Part shown: positions 46,933-55,096 of the stretch, piece after piece | Numbering within the stretch: position 1 is the stretch's first letter | Layout of the letters: the number at the start of each line of letters is the position of its first letter | Position numbers and translations under genes: made by a program | Assembly: GCA_000018565.1 (NCBI GenBank) | Contig: CP000875.1 | Location: 5,967,199-6,031,198 of the forward strand | Direction of reading: 5' to 3' | Length of the DNA: 64,000 nt | Source of the DNA: Herpetosiphon aurantiacus DSM 785 | Lineage (GTDB): Bacteria > Chloroflexota > Chloroflexia > Chloroflexales > Herpetosiphonaceae | The notes under the pieces: model-generated | What the model saw: only the letters and a program-made list of their open reading frames with translations | What the model was told of the DNA's origin: nothing | Databases searched by the model: none

Positions 46933-48504
46933 ATGTTTACCTGCCGCCATATTTCCAAGCAATTTGGTACGCTGCCCGTGATCGATGAGGTCAGCTTTGA
47001 TCTTGCGCCTGGCGAGGTGGTGGGCTTGACTGGCCAAAGTGGTGCTGGTAAATCGGTATTGGTGCGTTTATTGGCGGGCTTGGAAAAACCCGATACTGGG
47101 GTGATTTCGACCCGTGGCCAATTAATTAACTCGACCCAAAGTGCCTTTCGGGCTGGGTTGGCGGTCATCCATCAGCAGCCAGTGCTAGTTGAGCATTTGG
47201 ATGTGGCGAGTGCGATTTTTTTGGGTCACGAGGTTGGGCGCGGTTGGCTGGGTTGGTTATCGTTGCCCAATCAGCGCCATCACGACACCATGGCGCGGCA
47301 AATTCTAGCCCAACTTGGTTTAGAGTTGCCATCGTTGCGCACCTTAGTTCGTAATTTATCGAGCGAACAACGCCAGATGTTGGCGATTGCGCAGGTGCTG
47401 ATCCGCAAGCCGCAAGTTGTGATTATCGATGAGCCAACGCCGCTACTGCGCTACGAATATCAACAAACGCTGCTCGAATTGATTCGCGAATGGCAAGCGC
47501 AAGGTGTGGCGGTGCTGTTTAGCAGCCAAAATCTTGATCATCTATTTGCAGTGAGCAATCGGATTTTGGTGTTGCGGCGCGGGCGCTTTGTGTTCGAGGC
47601 GGCCACCGAAAAAACCTCGCGTGAGGAAGTGGTGCGGGCACAAATTGGAGCGCGAGATCAGCAACATCTCACACCAATTATTTGGGCCTTGGAAAATTAC
47701 CATCGTGCCAGCCAACAAGCCGAGGCCTTGCGCCAAAGCCAATCCAGCCTAGAGCACGATTTAGCTAGCCAGAATCAGCTTAATCGCCAATTGATTGGCC
47801 AACTCGATCAACAGGTCAGTAATCTTGATCGCGCCAATGCGGCCTTGCAAGAAGCCCAACGTCGTTTGCTTTCCGAGCGCGAAGGTGAGCGCAAAGTGCT
47901 TGCCCGCGAGCTGCACGACCAAGTTATTCAAGATTTGGTGAGCCTCAATTATGATATTGATAATTTGCGCAGCCAAATTGACGACCCTGAGCAAGCCAGC
48001 CTTGGGCTTGACGATTTGCGCGATAACATTCGCCAATTGGTGAGCACAGTACGGGCAATTTGTGGTAACTTGCGCCCGCCAACCATCGATAGCCTTGGGG
48101 TCAATGCGGCAATTCAATCGTTTGTGCGCGATTGGAGCAGCCGCAGCGGCATTGAAGTGCAGCTTGATCTCGACGACGATTTAGAGCGCTTGCCCGAAAT
48201 GCTCGAAATTTCGGCCTTTCGCATGATTCAAGAGGGCTTGAGCAATGTGCGTAAACATGCCCAAGCCACCAAAGTTGGCATTAGCCTGCGTACCACCGCC
48301 CGCCGCACTCTGCTCCTGACGATTGCCGACAACGGGCGCGGCTTGCAAGCTGAGATTAATTTGGCGGCGCTGGCGAATGCAGGCCACTATGGGTTGCTGG
48401 GCATGAGCGAACGGGTGGCGCTGGTTGGCGGGCGTTTCCGCGTGCACAATCGGGCTGGCGGCGGTCTCATCCTCGAAATCGAAATTCCCTACCAACCACT
48501 TTAA
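46933..48504 (+). CDS. Fusion of a sugar-type ABC ATPase domain with a NarL-family sensor histidine kinase
   Basis: 523 residues from ATG 46933 (the frame runs back to a TTG at 46903). Residues 1 to about 240 form a complete ABC ATPase half like the first half of RbsA/XylG: Walker A GQSGAGKS (34-41), Q-loop, signature LSSEQ (142-146) and Walker B VVIIDEP (162-168). The switch position reads SSQNLD, so the H-loop His is replaced. A coiled coil (about 260-320) links to a HisKA_3 kinase: ELHDQVIQDL with His328, LRPPTIDSLG, NVRKHAQA and DNGRG. No sensor, membrane helix, permease or response regulator is adjacent. The ABC part may have become a cytoplasmic sensor. Confidence 0.88.
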   Translation: MFTCRHISKQFGTLPVIDEVSFDLAPGEVVGLTGQSGAGKSVLVRLLAGLEKPDTGVISTRGQLINSTQSAFRAGLAVIHQQPVLVEHLDVASAIFLGHEVGRGWLGWLSLPNQRHHDTMARQILAQLGLELPSLRTLVRNLSSEQRQMLAIAQVLIRKPQVVIIDEPTPLLRYEYQQTLLELIREWQAQGVAVLFSSQNLDHLFAVSNRILVLRRGRFVFEAATEKTSREEVVRAQIGARDQQHLTPIIWALENYHRASQQAEALRQSQSSLEHDLASQNQLNRQLIGQLDQQVSNLDRANAALQEAQRRLLSEREGERKVLARELHDQVIQDLVSLNYDIDNLRSQIDDPEQASLGLDDLRDNIRQLVSTVRAICGNLRPPTIDSLGVNAAIQSFVRDWSSRSGIEVQLDLDDDLERLPEMLEISAFRMIQEGLSNVRKHAQATKVGISLRTTARRTLLLTIADNGRGLQAEINLAALANAGHYGLLGMSERVALVGGRFRVHNRAGGGLILEIEIPYQPL

Positions 48505-49215
48505 CTAATCGCGATAGCCTTGATCGATCGGCAAATTGGGCTGATGGGCTGCCTGCACCGCCAAGCGATCGCAACGCTCGTTATCCTTGACTCCAGCGTG
48601 GCCAGGCACTTGCACCCATTCAATTGTGTGGCCTTGAGCTAGCTCCAACAATTGTTGCCAAAGATCCGGATTTTTGACTGGGCCAGTTGTTGTGCGCCAG
48701 CCATTCTTGCTCCAACGCTCGGCCCAACCTTTGTGCATGCCATTGATCACATAGGCCGAATCGCTATAAACCACTACCTTGCTCGGCTGGCTCAAGGCTT
48801 GCAGGCCGGTAATCACGCCCATCAACTCCATGCGGTTGTTGGTGGTGCGAGCAAAGCCGCCCGTTAATTCGCGCATCTCCGAGCCAGAACGCAATACCAC
48901 GCCATAACCGCCTGGTCCAGGATTGCCATCGCTGCCGCCATCGCTGAACAACACCACTTTGCCTTCGTCCAAAGCTTTTTGCGGATCAATTGCTAAGCTG
49001 ACTGGAGTGAGATCAACGTTTTGGGGAATGCGTTGAGGCGCACGGCCCGCCCGTTCGCGATACCATGCCTCGGCATCAGCAAAGCTAGCAAACCCCTTAA
49101 AAACCGCCTGATCGATGCCCTTGACTTGGGCTTCAGCACCATCGTTGCCAAACCATTCGTTGTAGATTCCAGGTTGGCGACCCTTGACCACCGCATAAAA
49201 TTTTCGTTTTGCCAT
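48505..49215 (-). CDS. rnhA: Ribonuclease HI with an N-terminal RNA/DNA-hybrid binding domain
   Basis: 236 residues; degrades the RNA strand of RNA:DNA hybrids. Residues 1 to about 50 are the hybrid-binding (Cauli_VI-like) domain of eukaryotic-type RNase H1 (FYAVVKGRQPGIYNEW, GFASFADAEAWY). The catalytic domain has acidic residues in FSDGGSDGNPGPGG, NNRMELMGVI, VVYSDSAYVINGM and the C-terminal GVKDNERCDRLA. It is convergent with the kinase fusion, with the two stop codons adjacent. Confidence 0.94.
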   Translation of the reverse strand: MAKRKFYAVVKGRQPGIYNEWFGNDGAEAQVKGIDQAVFKGFASFADAEAWYRERAGRAPQRIPQNVDLTPVSLAIDPQKALDEGKVVLFSDGGSDGNPGPGGYGVVLRSGSEMRELTGGFARTTNNRMELMGVITGLQALSQPSKVVVYSDSAYVINGMHKGWAERWSKNGWRTTTGPVKNPDLWQQLLELAQGHTIEWVQVPGHAGVKDNERCDRLAVQAAHQPNLPIDQGYRD

Positions 49216-49232
49216 ACAACTTTCTATTTAAC

Positions 49233-49269
49233 CTAAAACACCCCAACTCAAACAAGCCTGAGTTGGGGT
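49233..49269 (-). terminator. Rho-independent terminator of bcp
   Basis: ACCCCAACTCA (49240-49250) pairs perfectly with TGAGTTGGGGT (49259-49269). On the minus strand it is followed by GTTTTAGG. It lies directly after the bcp stop and ahead of rnhA. Confidence 0.85.
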
Positions 49270-49277
49270 ACAAATAC

Positions 49278-49742
49278 TTACTTAATCAGCAACTTCAACG
49301 CGCCGCTGACACTATCGGCGGGGCTGATTTTGCCTTGAACATCGATTAAATAGCCGTTTTCGTCGATGATAAAGTGCGAACGAGTTACGCCCATATATTT
49401 TTTGCCGTACATCGACTTCTCGCCCCAAACCCCGTAGGCCTCAGCGAGGCTATGTTGCTCGTCGGCCACCAGCAAAAATGGCAGATCAAACTTGGTTTTG
49501 AATTTTTGGTGCGAAGCCACCGAATCTGGGCTGACCCCGATCACGACGGCATTTTGTTCCTCGATTTGTGGATAGGCATCGCGAAAACCACAGGCTTGGG
49601 TGGTGCAGCCAGGCGTATCATCTTTGGGATAAAAATAGAGCACCACACGCTTGCCCCGAAAATCGCTCAAGCGAATCGTTTCCCCATTATCGGCGGGCAA
49701 TTCAAATTCTGGCGCAAGATCGCCAACGTTTAATGTTGTCAT
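49278..49742 (-). CDS. bcp: Thioredoxin-dependent peroxiredoxin of the Bcp/PrxQ type
   Basis: 154 residues; reduces hydrogen and organic peroxides using thioredoxin. The peroxidatic Cys46 (DTPGCTTQA) and resolving Cys51 (ACGFRD) are four residues apart, the atypical 2-Cys PrxQ arrangement. The N-terminal [11 protein letters not shown] and central [13 protein letters not shown] are standard. The frame opens at 49799, but ATG 49742 starts the family N-terminus. Bounded by a terminator after it and a repeat hairpin before it. Confidence 0.94.
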   Translation of the reverse strand: MTTLNVGDLAPEFELPADNGETIRLSDFRGKRVVLYFYPKDDTPGCTTQACGFRDAYPQIEEQNAVVIGVSPDSVASHQKFKTKFDLPFLLVADEQHSLAEAYGVWGEKSMYGKKYMGVTRSHFIIDENGYLIDVQGKISPADSVSGALKLLIK

Positions 49743-49828
49743 CAGTAAAAGCCTCACACAAAAGAGTTGATTGGATGTATTGTAGCCTGTTTTAAGCAAG
49801 GATGAATGCTGAAGTATGAAATTTAATC

Positions 49829-49891
49829 ACGAAGCGCACAAAGGACACGAAGTTAGTTACCTTCGTGGTTCTTCGTGTCCTTCGTGGTTAA
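49829..49891. repeat. CACGAAG-type inverted repeat (R2)
   Basis: CACGAAGCGCACAAAGGACACGAAG-like left arms face CTTCGTGGTTCTTCGTGTCC-like right arms; the sequence is shown in halves of 20 or fewer bases (left begins AATCACGAAGCGCAC; right ends CCTTCGTGGTTAAAAATT). It folds into a long hairpin just past the LacI stop. Unpaired relatives occur near 15943 and 54768. It may serve as a 3'-end structure. Confidence 0.65.
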
Positions 49892-49894
49892 AAA

Positions 49895-50899
49895 TTAGGC
49901 TCTTACCCGCTGCTCAACACTCGATTCGCGCACAATCAGCTCGCCTTGCAAAATGATTTTGCGGGTTGGCCGTTGTGGGTCTGCCACCCGTTGCAAGACT
50001 AATTCCGTCGCTGAGCGGCCAATTTCATCGGTTGGTTGGGCTAAAACAGTTATCGCTGGCTGCACCAAACTGGCCCAAGCTGTATCATCGAAACCAACCA
50101 AGCCAATTTGCTCAGGCATCTGCAAACGCCGTTCACGAATGGCTTGAAGTGCGCCAGCCGTCAGTAAGCTATTGCTAGTAAAAATGGCCTCTGGTGGTTG
50201 CGGCAAACGCAAGAGATCCAAGGTTGTGCTATGGCCAGCTTCGCTGCGTGGTCGCACAAAGCGCAAATATTCGGGCTGCATGCTGATGCCTGCATCGCGC
50301 AAGGCATCTTCAAAGCCGCGTTGGCGTTCGCGCCCAGTCGTGCTGGCCTCACCAAAAATCGCCCCAATCCGCCGATAGCCTTGATTGATCAGATGTTGGG
50401 CCAAGGTATAACCAGCGCTCACATTATCCAACAGCACGGCATCAACATCGCCACTGCGCAACGAACGGTCGATTAATACGGTCGGAAAGCTCAAATTCAA
50501 TTCATGAAAGCGATTGAGGGTTTGTAAGGTGGGCGAGAAAATCACCCCAGCCACTTGCTCGTCGCCCATCAGTTGCAAATACAGCAATTCTTTTTCGGGA
50601 TTTTCATCGGTGTTGCAGAGCAGCACATTGTAGCCATGGGCATAGGCCGTATCTTCGACGGCACGGCTAACGGCGGTAAAAAAGGGATTACGAATATCTG
50701 AAACGATCAAGCCCAAGGTGTTGGATTGCTGCGAACGCAAATTGCGGGCAATCAAATTAGGCCGATATTCGAGCTGAGCCACCGCCGCTAACACCCGTTC
50801 GCGCACCTCTTGCCGCACATGCGGATGATTGGCCAAAACCCGCGAAACTGTCGCCGTTGAAACATTGGCTGCTTTGGCAACATCTTTGATGCTAGACAT
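49895..50899 (-). CDS. LacI-family transcription regulator, probably of the fructose PTS operon
   Basis: 334 residues. The N-terminal helix-turn-helix (IKDVAKAANVSTATVSRVL) and hinge (YRPNLIARNLRSQQ) are followed by the periplasmic-binding-like sensor domain (TLGLIVSDIRNPFF, VLIDRSL, GFDDTAWASLVQPAITV). ATG 50899 has GGGGAG upstream; the earlier ATG at 50953 gives an atypical N-terminus. The gene is divergent from the PTS operon. Two near-identical LacI-type palindromes lie in the shared 313-bp spacer, strongly suggesting control of fructose uptake and of its own gene. Confidence 0.92.
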   Translation of the reverse strand: MSSIKDVAKAANVSTATVSRVLANHPHVRQEVRERVLAAVAQLEYRPNLIARNLRSQQSNTLGLIVSDIRNPFFTAVSRAVEDTAYAHGYNVLLCNTDENPEKELLYLQLMGDEQVAGVIFSPTLQTLNRFHELNLSFPTVLIDRSLRSGDVDAVLLDNVSAGYTLAQHLINQGYRRIGAIFGEASTTGRERQRGFEDALRDAGISMQPEYLRFVRPRSEAGHSTTLDLLRLPQPPEAIFTSNSLLTAGALQAIRERRLQMPEQIGLVGFDDTAWASLVQPAITVLAQPTDEIGRSATELVLQRVADPQRPTRKIILQGELIVRESSVEQRVRA

Positions 50900-50988
50900 A
50901 GCGAGACTCCCCTTGGCAGTAGTCGATTGCAGTGCTGAAAACGATTGCGGCATTATAGCAGATTAGTGCGCTTTTTCTTAGGATGTAT

Positions 50989-51002
50989 TGTAATCGATTT
51001 CA
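50989..51002. promoter_or_regulatory. LacI-type operator, regulator-proximal
   Basis: TGTAATCGATTTCA has the central CG of LacI-family sites and differs at one position from the perfect palindrome at 51107-51120. It lies 90 bp upstream of the LacI gene start, where it could autoregulate. Confidence 0.75.
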
Positions 51003-51093
51003 CAATAGAATGCTAGTACCTAAGCCAAATAGTGGCTTGATAGGCTTATTCTACTGAAAAACATTGTAAAATCAAGCCCTCTTGTGAAAAGTA

Positions 51094-51122
51094 TTGACAA
51101 ATTCTTTGTAATCGATTACAGT
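51094..51122 (+). promoter_or_regulatory. Promoter of the fructose PTS operon overlapped by a LacI operator
   Basis: A consensus -35 TTGACA (51094-51099) and a -10-like TACAGT (51117-51122) are spaced by 17 bp. The perfect palindrome TGTAATCGATTACA (51107-51120) covers the spacer and most of the -10, so the bound LacI protein should block RNA polymerase. The first gene of the operon starts 91 bp after the -10. Confidence 0.75.
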
Positions 51123-51212
51123 AATTTCAGCAAACAAATTCAAAGCTCTCCCCGCAACCCTACCTGAGCCACTACTCACAACGGGTAGCCATCAGCGACA
51201 AAGGAGTCCGAC

Positions 51213-53690
51213 GTGATCGAGCTACAGCAGCGTCATATCCAACTCAAGAGTCAGCCCGCCAACAAGCAAGCGGCAATTCAACAAGCAGGCCAGCTTCTGG
51301 TTGCCAATGGGCAGATCGAGTCTGGCTATATTCAAAGTATGCTCCAACGCGAAGCCCTTTCGAATACTTATCTTGGCAATGGCATCGCAATTCCTCATGG
51401 TTTGCCCGAAGCCCGCGATCTGATTCGCCAAACCGGAATTGTGGTACTGCAAGTGCCCAACGGGGTGCAGTGGAATCCAGGTGAAACTGTGCACTTAATC
51501 GTTGGCATCGCCGCTCGCTCCGATGAACATATTGCAATTTTGCGCCAACTTACCCGCGTGCTTGGCGATAAAACCTTAGTTGACCAACTCACCCACACCA
51601 CCAATCCTGATGATCTGATTCGCGCATTGACTGGCGCTGAAACGGCTCCCGCAGCCTCAGCGGCTCCAGCTATCAGTGTGGCGGTTGCCAGTGACCAGCC
51701 CTTTTTTGAAACCAAAGTTTTGAATCCCACTGGCTTTCATGCTCGCCCGGCCACAACCTTTGTTGATTGCGCTAAGCGTTTTCAAGCGGAAGTGCGCATA
51801 CGTTATGGCTCGCGTGAGGCCAATGGCAAAAGCTTAATCTCTATTTTGCAACTTGGCATTCCCCATGGCGCGACGATTCAGGTCACGGCTCAAGGTGCTG
51901 ATGCCGCTGCGGCGCTACGTGGTTTACAACAGGCATTGGCCCAAGGCTTAGCTGATGAAACAGCGGAAACGCTTCCAACACGCGCTGCAGTCGATGTGCG
52001 CTGGACACCCAAGGCCGTTGAGCAGACGATCAATGGCATTAGCGCCGCGCCAGGCTTGGCGATTGGCTTGCTCCGCCGTTATAGCCATAGCGAGTTGGTG
52101 ATCGAAGATCGGCCAAGTGACCCGATGGTTGAGGTCAATCGCTTTGAGCTGGCATTGGCCGCTGCCCAAGCCGAGCTGTCAACGCTCTATGATGAAGTGC
52201 AAGCGCGAATTGGCTCAGGCAAGGCGGCGATTTTCCGCGTGCATAGCGAAATGTTGAGCGATACCAGCCTTGTGCAACAAACCGTCTCGTTGTTATTTGA
52301 AAAACATAGCGCTGAATGGGCTTGGCATCAGGTGATCAGCGGGCGCGTGGCCCAAATCGAAAAACTTGACGATCAAGTGCTAGCTGGCCGTGCGGTTGAT
52401 CTGAGTGATGTTGGTCAGCGGGTGTTACGCCAGTTGATCGGCGGCGATCATCAACGGCCTTTGAATGCAGCCACGCCAGTGATTATTTTGGCCGACGATT
52501 TGACTCCCTCAGATACCGCCGCCTTTGACCCCGACACTATTTTGGGCTTTGGCACAGTACGCGGCGGCCCAACTTCGCACACCGCAATTTTAGCGCGTTC
52601 GCTGGGAATTCCAGCAATCGTTGGGGCTGGCGAAGGCTTGTTGAATTTGCCCGAAGAAGCAATTGCAATTCTCGATGGCTACAACGGCAAATTGTATCTC
52701 AACCCAAGTAGTGCCGATATCGAGGCCGCGACCAACTTGCAAGCCGAATTGGCCGAACAACACGAGCGTGCTCAAGCTACGCGCTTCGAGCCAGCCCAAA
52801 CCAGCGATGGCCATCGAATCGAAATTGCTGCCAACATCAATCGCGTTGCTGATGCGAGTGTTGCCGCCGCTGCGGGAGCCGAAGGCGTGGGCTTGATGCG
52901 CACCGAATTTCTGTTCCTTGAGCGCGATAGTGCTCCCAGCGAGGAAGAACAATTCGAGGCCTATCGCGATATGGTGCAAGCGATGGCGGGCCACTCGGTG
53001 ATTATTCGCACGCTGGATATTGGCGGCGATAAAGTTGTGCCCTATCTCGATTTGCCCAAAGAAGATAATTCGTTCTTGGGCATTCGCGGGATTCGACTCT
53101 GCCTAGCCCGACCTGAATTATTTATCCCACAGCTCCGTGCGATTTATCGCGCCGCCGCTTTTGGGCCGCTCAAAATTATGTTCCCAATGATTGCCACCTT
53201 GGAAGATTGGTACGCCGCCCGCGATTTGGCTGAGCAAGTGCGCCGCGAACTCGACGCGCCTCAAGTGCCACTCGGCATTATGGTCGAAGTGCCATCGGCG
53301 GCAGTGCTCGCCGAACAATTTGCCCAAGAAGTCGATTTCTTCTCGATTGGCACCAACGATTTGACCCAATACACCCTAGCAATGGATCGTTTACACCCAC
53401 AATTAGCTAGCCAAGCCGATGGCCTGCATCCAGCGGTGCTGCGAATGATCGACCTGACCGCCCACGCCGCCAACGCCCACAACAAATGGGTTGGTGTATG
53501 TGGTGGCATTGCCGCCGATGCCCGTGGTTCCTTGATTTTGGTGGGCTTGGGCGTGCATGAACTCAGCGTCAGCGTACCAGCCATCGCCGAACTCAAAGCT
53601 GCCATTCGTCAACATAGCTTGGCCGATTTACAAGCACTCGCGCAACGTGCCTTGGCATGTCGCAGTGCTGCCGAGGTACATCAATTATGA
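51213..53690 (+). CDS. fruB: PTS fusion protein EIIA(Fru)-HPr-EI
   Basis: 825 residues carrying three soluble phosphotransferase steps in one chain. The EIIA domain (1 to about 145) has its phospho-His62 in GNGIAIPHG. A short Ala/Pro linker leads to HPr (about 165-255), phospho-His176 in NPTGFHARPA, with the Ser-containing regulatory stretch NGKSLISILQLGI. EI (about 272-825) has His456 in RGGPTSHTAILAR and the PEP-binding C-terminus (GVGLMRTEFLFLERD, VCGGIAADAR). It passes phosphate from PEP to the FruA permease. It overlaps fruK by 4 nt. The order is that of FPr-type proteins with EI added. Confidence 0.93.
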   Translation: MIELQQRHIQLKSQPANKQAAIQQAGQLLVANGQIESGYIQSMLQREALSNTYLGNGIAIPHGLPEARDLIRQTGIVVLQVPNGVQWNPGETVHLIVGIAARSDEHIAILRQLTRVLGDKTLVDQLTHTTNPDDLIRALTGAETAPAASAAPAISVAVASDQPFFETKVLNPTGFHARPATTFVDCAKRFQAEVRIRYGSREANGKSLISILQLGIPHGATIQVTAQGADAAAALRGLQQALAQGLADETAETLPTRAAVDVRWTPKAVEQTINGISAAPGLAIGLLRRYSHSELVIEDRPSDPMVEVNRFELALAAAQAELSTLYDEVQARIGSGKAAIFRVHSEMLSDTSLVQQTVSLLFEKHSAEWAWHQVISGRVAQIEKLDDQVLAGRAVDLSDVGQRVLRQLIGGDHQRPLNAATPVIILADDLTPSDTAAFDPDTILGFGTVRGGPTSHTAILARSLGIPAIVGAGEGLLNLPEEAIAILDGYNGKLYLNPSSADIEAATNLQAELAEQHERAQATRFEPAQTSDGHRIEIAANINRVADASVAAAAGAEGVGLMRTEFLFLERDSAPSEEEQFEAYRDMVQAMAGHSVIIRTLDIGGDKVVPYLDLPKEDNSFLGIRGIRLCLARPELFIPQLRAIYRAAAFGPLKIMFPMIATLEDWYAARDLAEQVRRELDAPQVPLGIMVEVPSAAVLAEQFAQEVDFFSIGTNDLTQYTLAMDRLHPQLASQADGLHPAVLRMIDLTAHAANAHNKWVGVCGGIAADARGSLILVGLGVHELSVSVPAIAELKAAIRQHSLADLQALAQRALACRSAAEVHQL

Positions 53691-54679
53691 GTATCGTTAC
53701 ATTAACGCTCAATCCCGCCATTGACCAAACGATTTTCATCAATAATTTTCAGCTGGAAACCGTCAATCGGGCCTACGATCTCAAGAGCCATGCTGGGGGC
53801 AAAGGCGTGAATGTCGCCTCGCTGTTGGCAGCCAACGGCCATAAGGTGGTGGCAACTGGCTTTTTGGGCGACCAAAACACCGAATTATTCGATAAATTGT
53901 TTGCCGAAAAACAAATCGACGACCAATTTATTCGAATTCCAGGCCAGCCACGGGTTGGCATCAAAATTAGCGATCAACAAACCCAACGTACCACGGAAAT
54001 TAATTTGCCTGGCTTGACCCCAACCAACGAGCAATTGGATGCGATTCGCGCCACAATCAAACGCTTGGCTGCTGACGATAATCAATGGTTTATTTTGGCG
54101 GGCAACGTGCCGCCAGGTATTCCCAGCACAATTTATGGTCAGCTGATCGAAATTATTCGCGCCGCAGGCAAGCAGGTTGTGTTGGATACCAGCGGCGAGG
54201 CCTTGCGCTACGGGTTGGCTGCCTCCCCAACCATCGCCAAGCCCAACCTTGCCGAACTTGAGCAATTTGTAGGCTACCCGCTGACCAGCGAACAAGCCGC
54301 CGCCAAAGCAGGCCGCGAACTGCTCAGCCATGGCATCAAACTGGTGGTAATTTCGATGGGCGAACATGGCGCACTCTTTTTGGATAACGCCCAAAGTTTG
54401 GTGGCGATTCCGCCGAGTGTGGCGGTACAAAGCACGGTCGGCGCAGGCGATGCCATGGTTTCAGGCTTGGTTGCCGCCCAAACCCAAGGGCTTGATCTTG
54501 CGGCGAGTGCCCGCTTGGCCACGGCCTTTGCTGCCGCCAAAATCACCCAGCTTGGCAGCAACTTACCCGCCGCCGAAATTGTCGAGCAGATTCGTGCTGA
54601 TGTGGTGATTCGCCCATGCAATGCGCAACTTGATGTGTTGCAACGTGGCGCGAATCAACTTAAAGGCGTTCCACTCTAA
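53687..54679 (+). CDS. fruK: 1-phosphofructokinase
   Basis: 330 residues of the PfkB family; makes fructose-1,6-bisphosphate from the fructose-1-phosphate delivered by FruA. The N-terminus is TLTLNPAIDQTI, with KSHAGGKGVNVASLLAANG (PfkB motif 1) and the C-terminal catalytic STVGAGDAMVSGLVA with the base Asp in GAGDA. ATG 53687 overlaps the stop of the PTS fusion gene (ATGA), implying coupled translation; the longer frame from 53657 is unlikely. Confidence 0.94.
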   Translation: MSIVTLTLNPAIDQTIFINNFQLETVNRAYDLKSHAGGKGVNVASLLAANGHKVVATGFLGDQNTELFDKLFAEKQIDDQFIRIPGQPRVGIKISDQQTQRTTEINLPGLTPTNEQLDAIRATIKRLAADDNQWFILAGNVPPGIPSTIYGQLIEIIRAAGKQVVLDTSGEALRYGLAASPTIAKPNLAELEQFVGYPLTSEQAAAKAGRELLSHGIKLVVISMGEHGALFLDNAQSLVAIPPSVAVQSTVGAGDAMVSGLVAAQTQGLDLAASARLATAFAAAKITQLGSNLPAAEIVEQIRADVVIRPCNAQLDVLQRGANQLKGVPL

Positions 54680-55096
54680 TTTAAGAATGAATTATGAATT
54701 ATGAGAGATGAAGGCAGAAGGCAAAATCAAAAGCCGAGTGATCAGGGGTCAGGGATCAGACGTTGAAACCGCGAAGCACACGAAGGACGCAAAGAGGGTT
54801 TTAACACAGAGGCGCAGAGGGTAAGGCTTGTTGGCTATTTGTAATGGTTCACTGGGTTGACAATGAATTGTATGCCCTCACCTCATCGCCCGCCTACGAG
54901 GCGAGGGGGAACCGATCCAACCGTGCGCCCCTCGCCCGCCGTAGTGGGAGAGGGGTCGGGGGTGAGGGAATGCTGGAACTGATTGGTAAAGGTTTTGGCT
55001 AGCGGAACATACGTGGGTTTGGCAACAGGCGCTTGACATTGAAGGGATACCGATCCCCAGCCCCTGCCCCCGAACCCTCGTTATAAGGAGCATCCC
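54680..55096. other. Gene-free spacer with repeats inside the fructose operon
   Basis: 417 bp between fruK and fruA with no reading frame of merit. It contains a GGCAGAAGGCAAAATC run (54709), a GATCAGGGGTCAGGG run (54737), a CGAAGCACACGAAGGACGC stretch (54768) and the R1 palindromic repeat (54875-54968). fruA is nevertheless in the same orientation with AAGGAG before its ATG. Confidence 0.7.
54875..54968. repeat. Dispersed GC-rich palindromic repeat R1, copy 4
   Basis: CCCTCACC start and GGGGGTGAGGG end; the left flank reads TAATGGTTCACTGG then GACAATGAATTGTAT, and the right flank AATGCTGGAACTGATTGG, both matching other copies. It lies between fruK and fruA. Confidence 0.8.
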
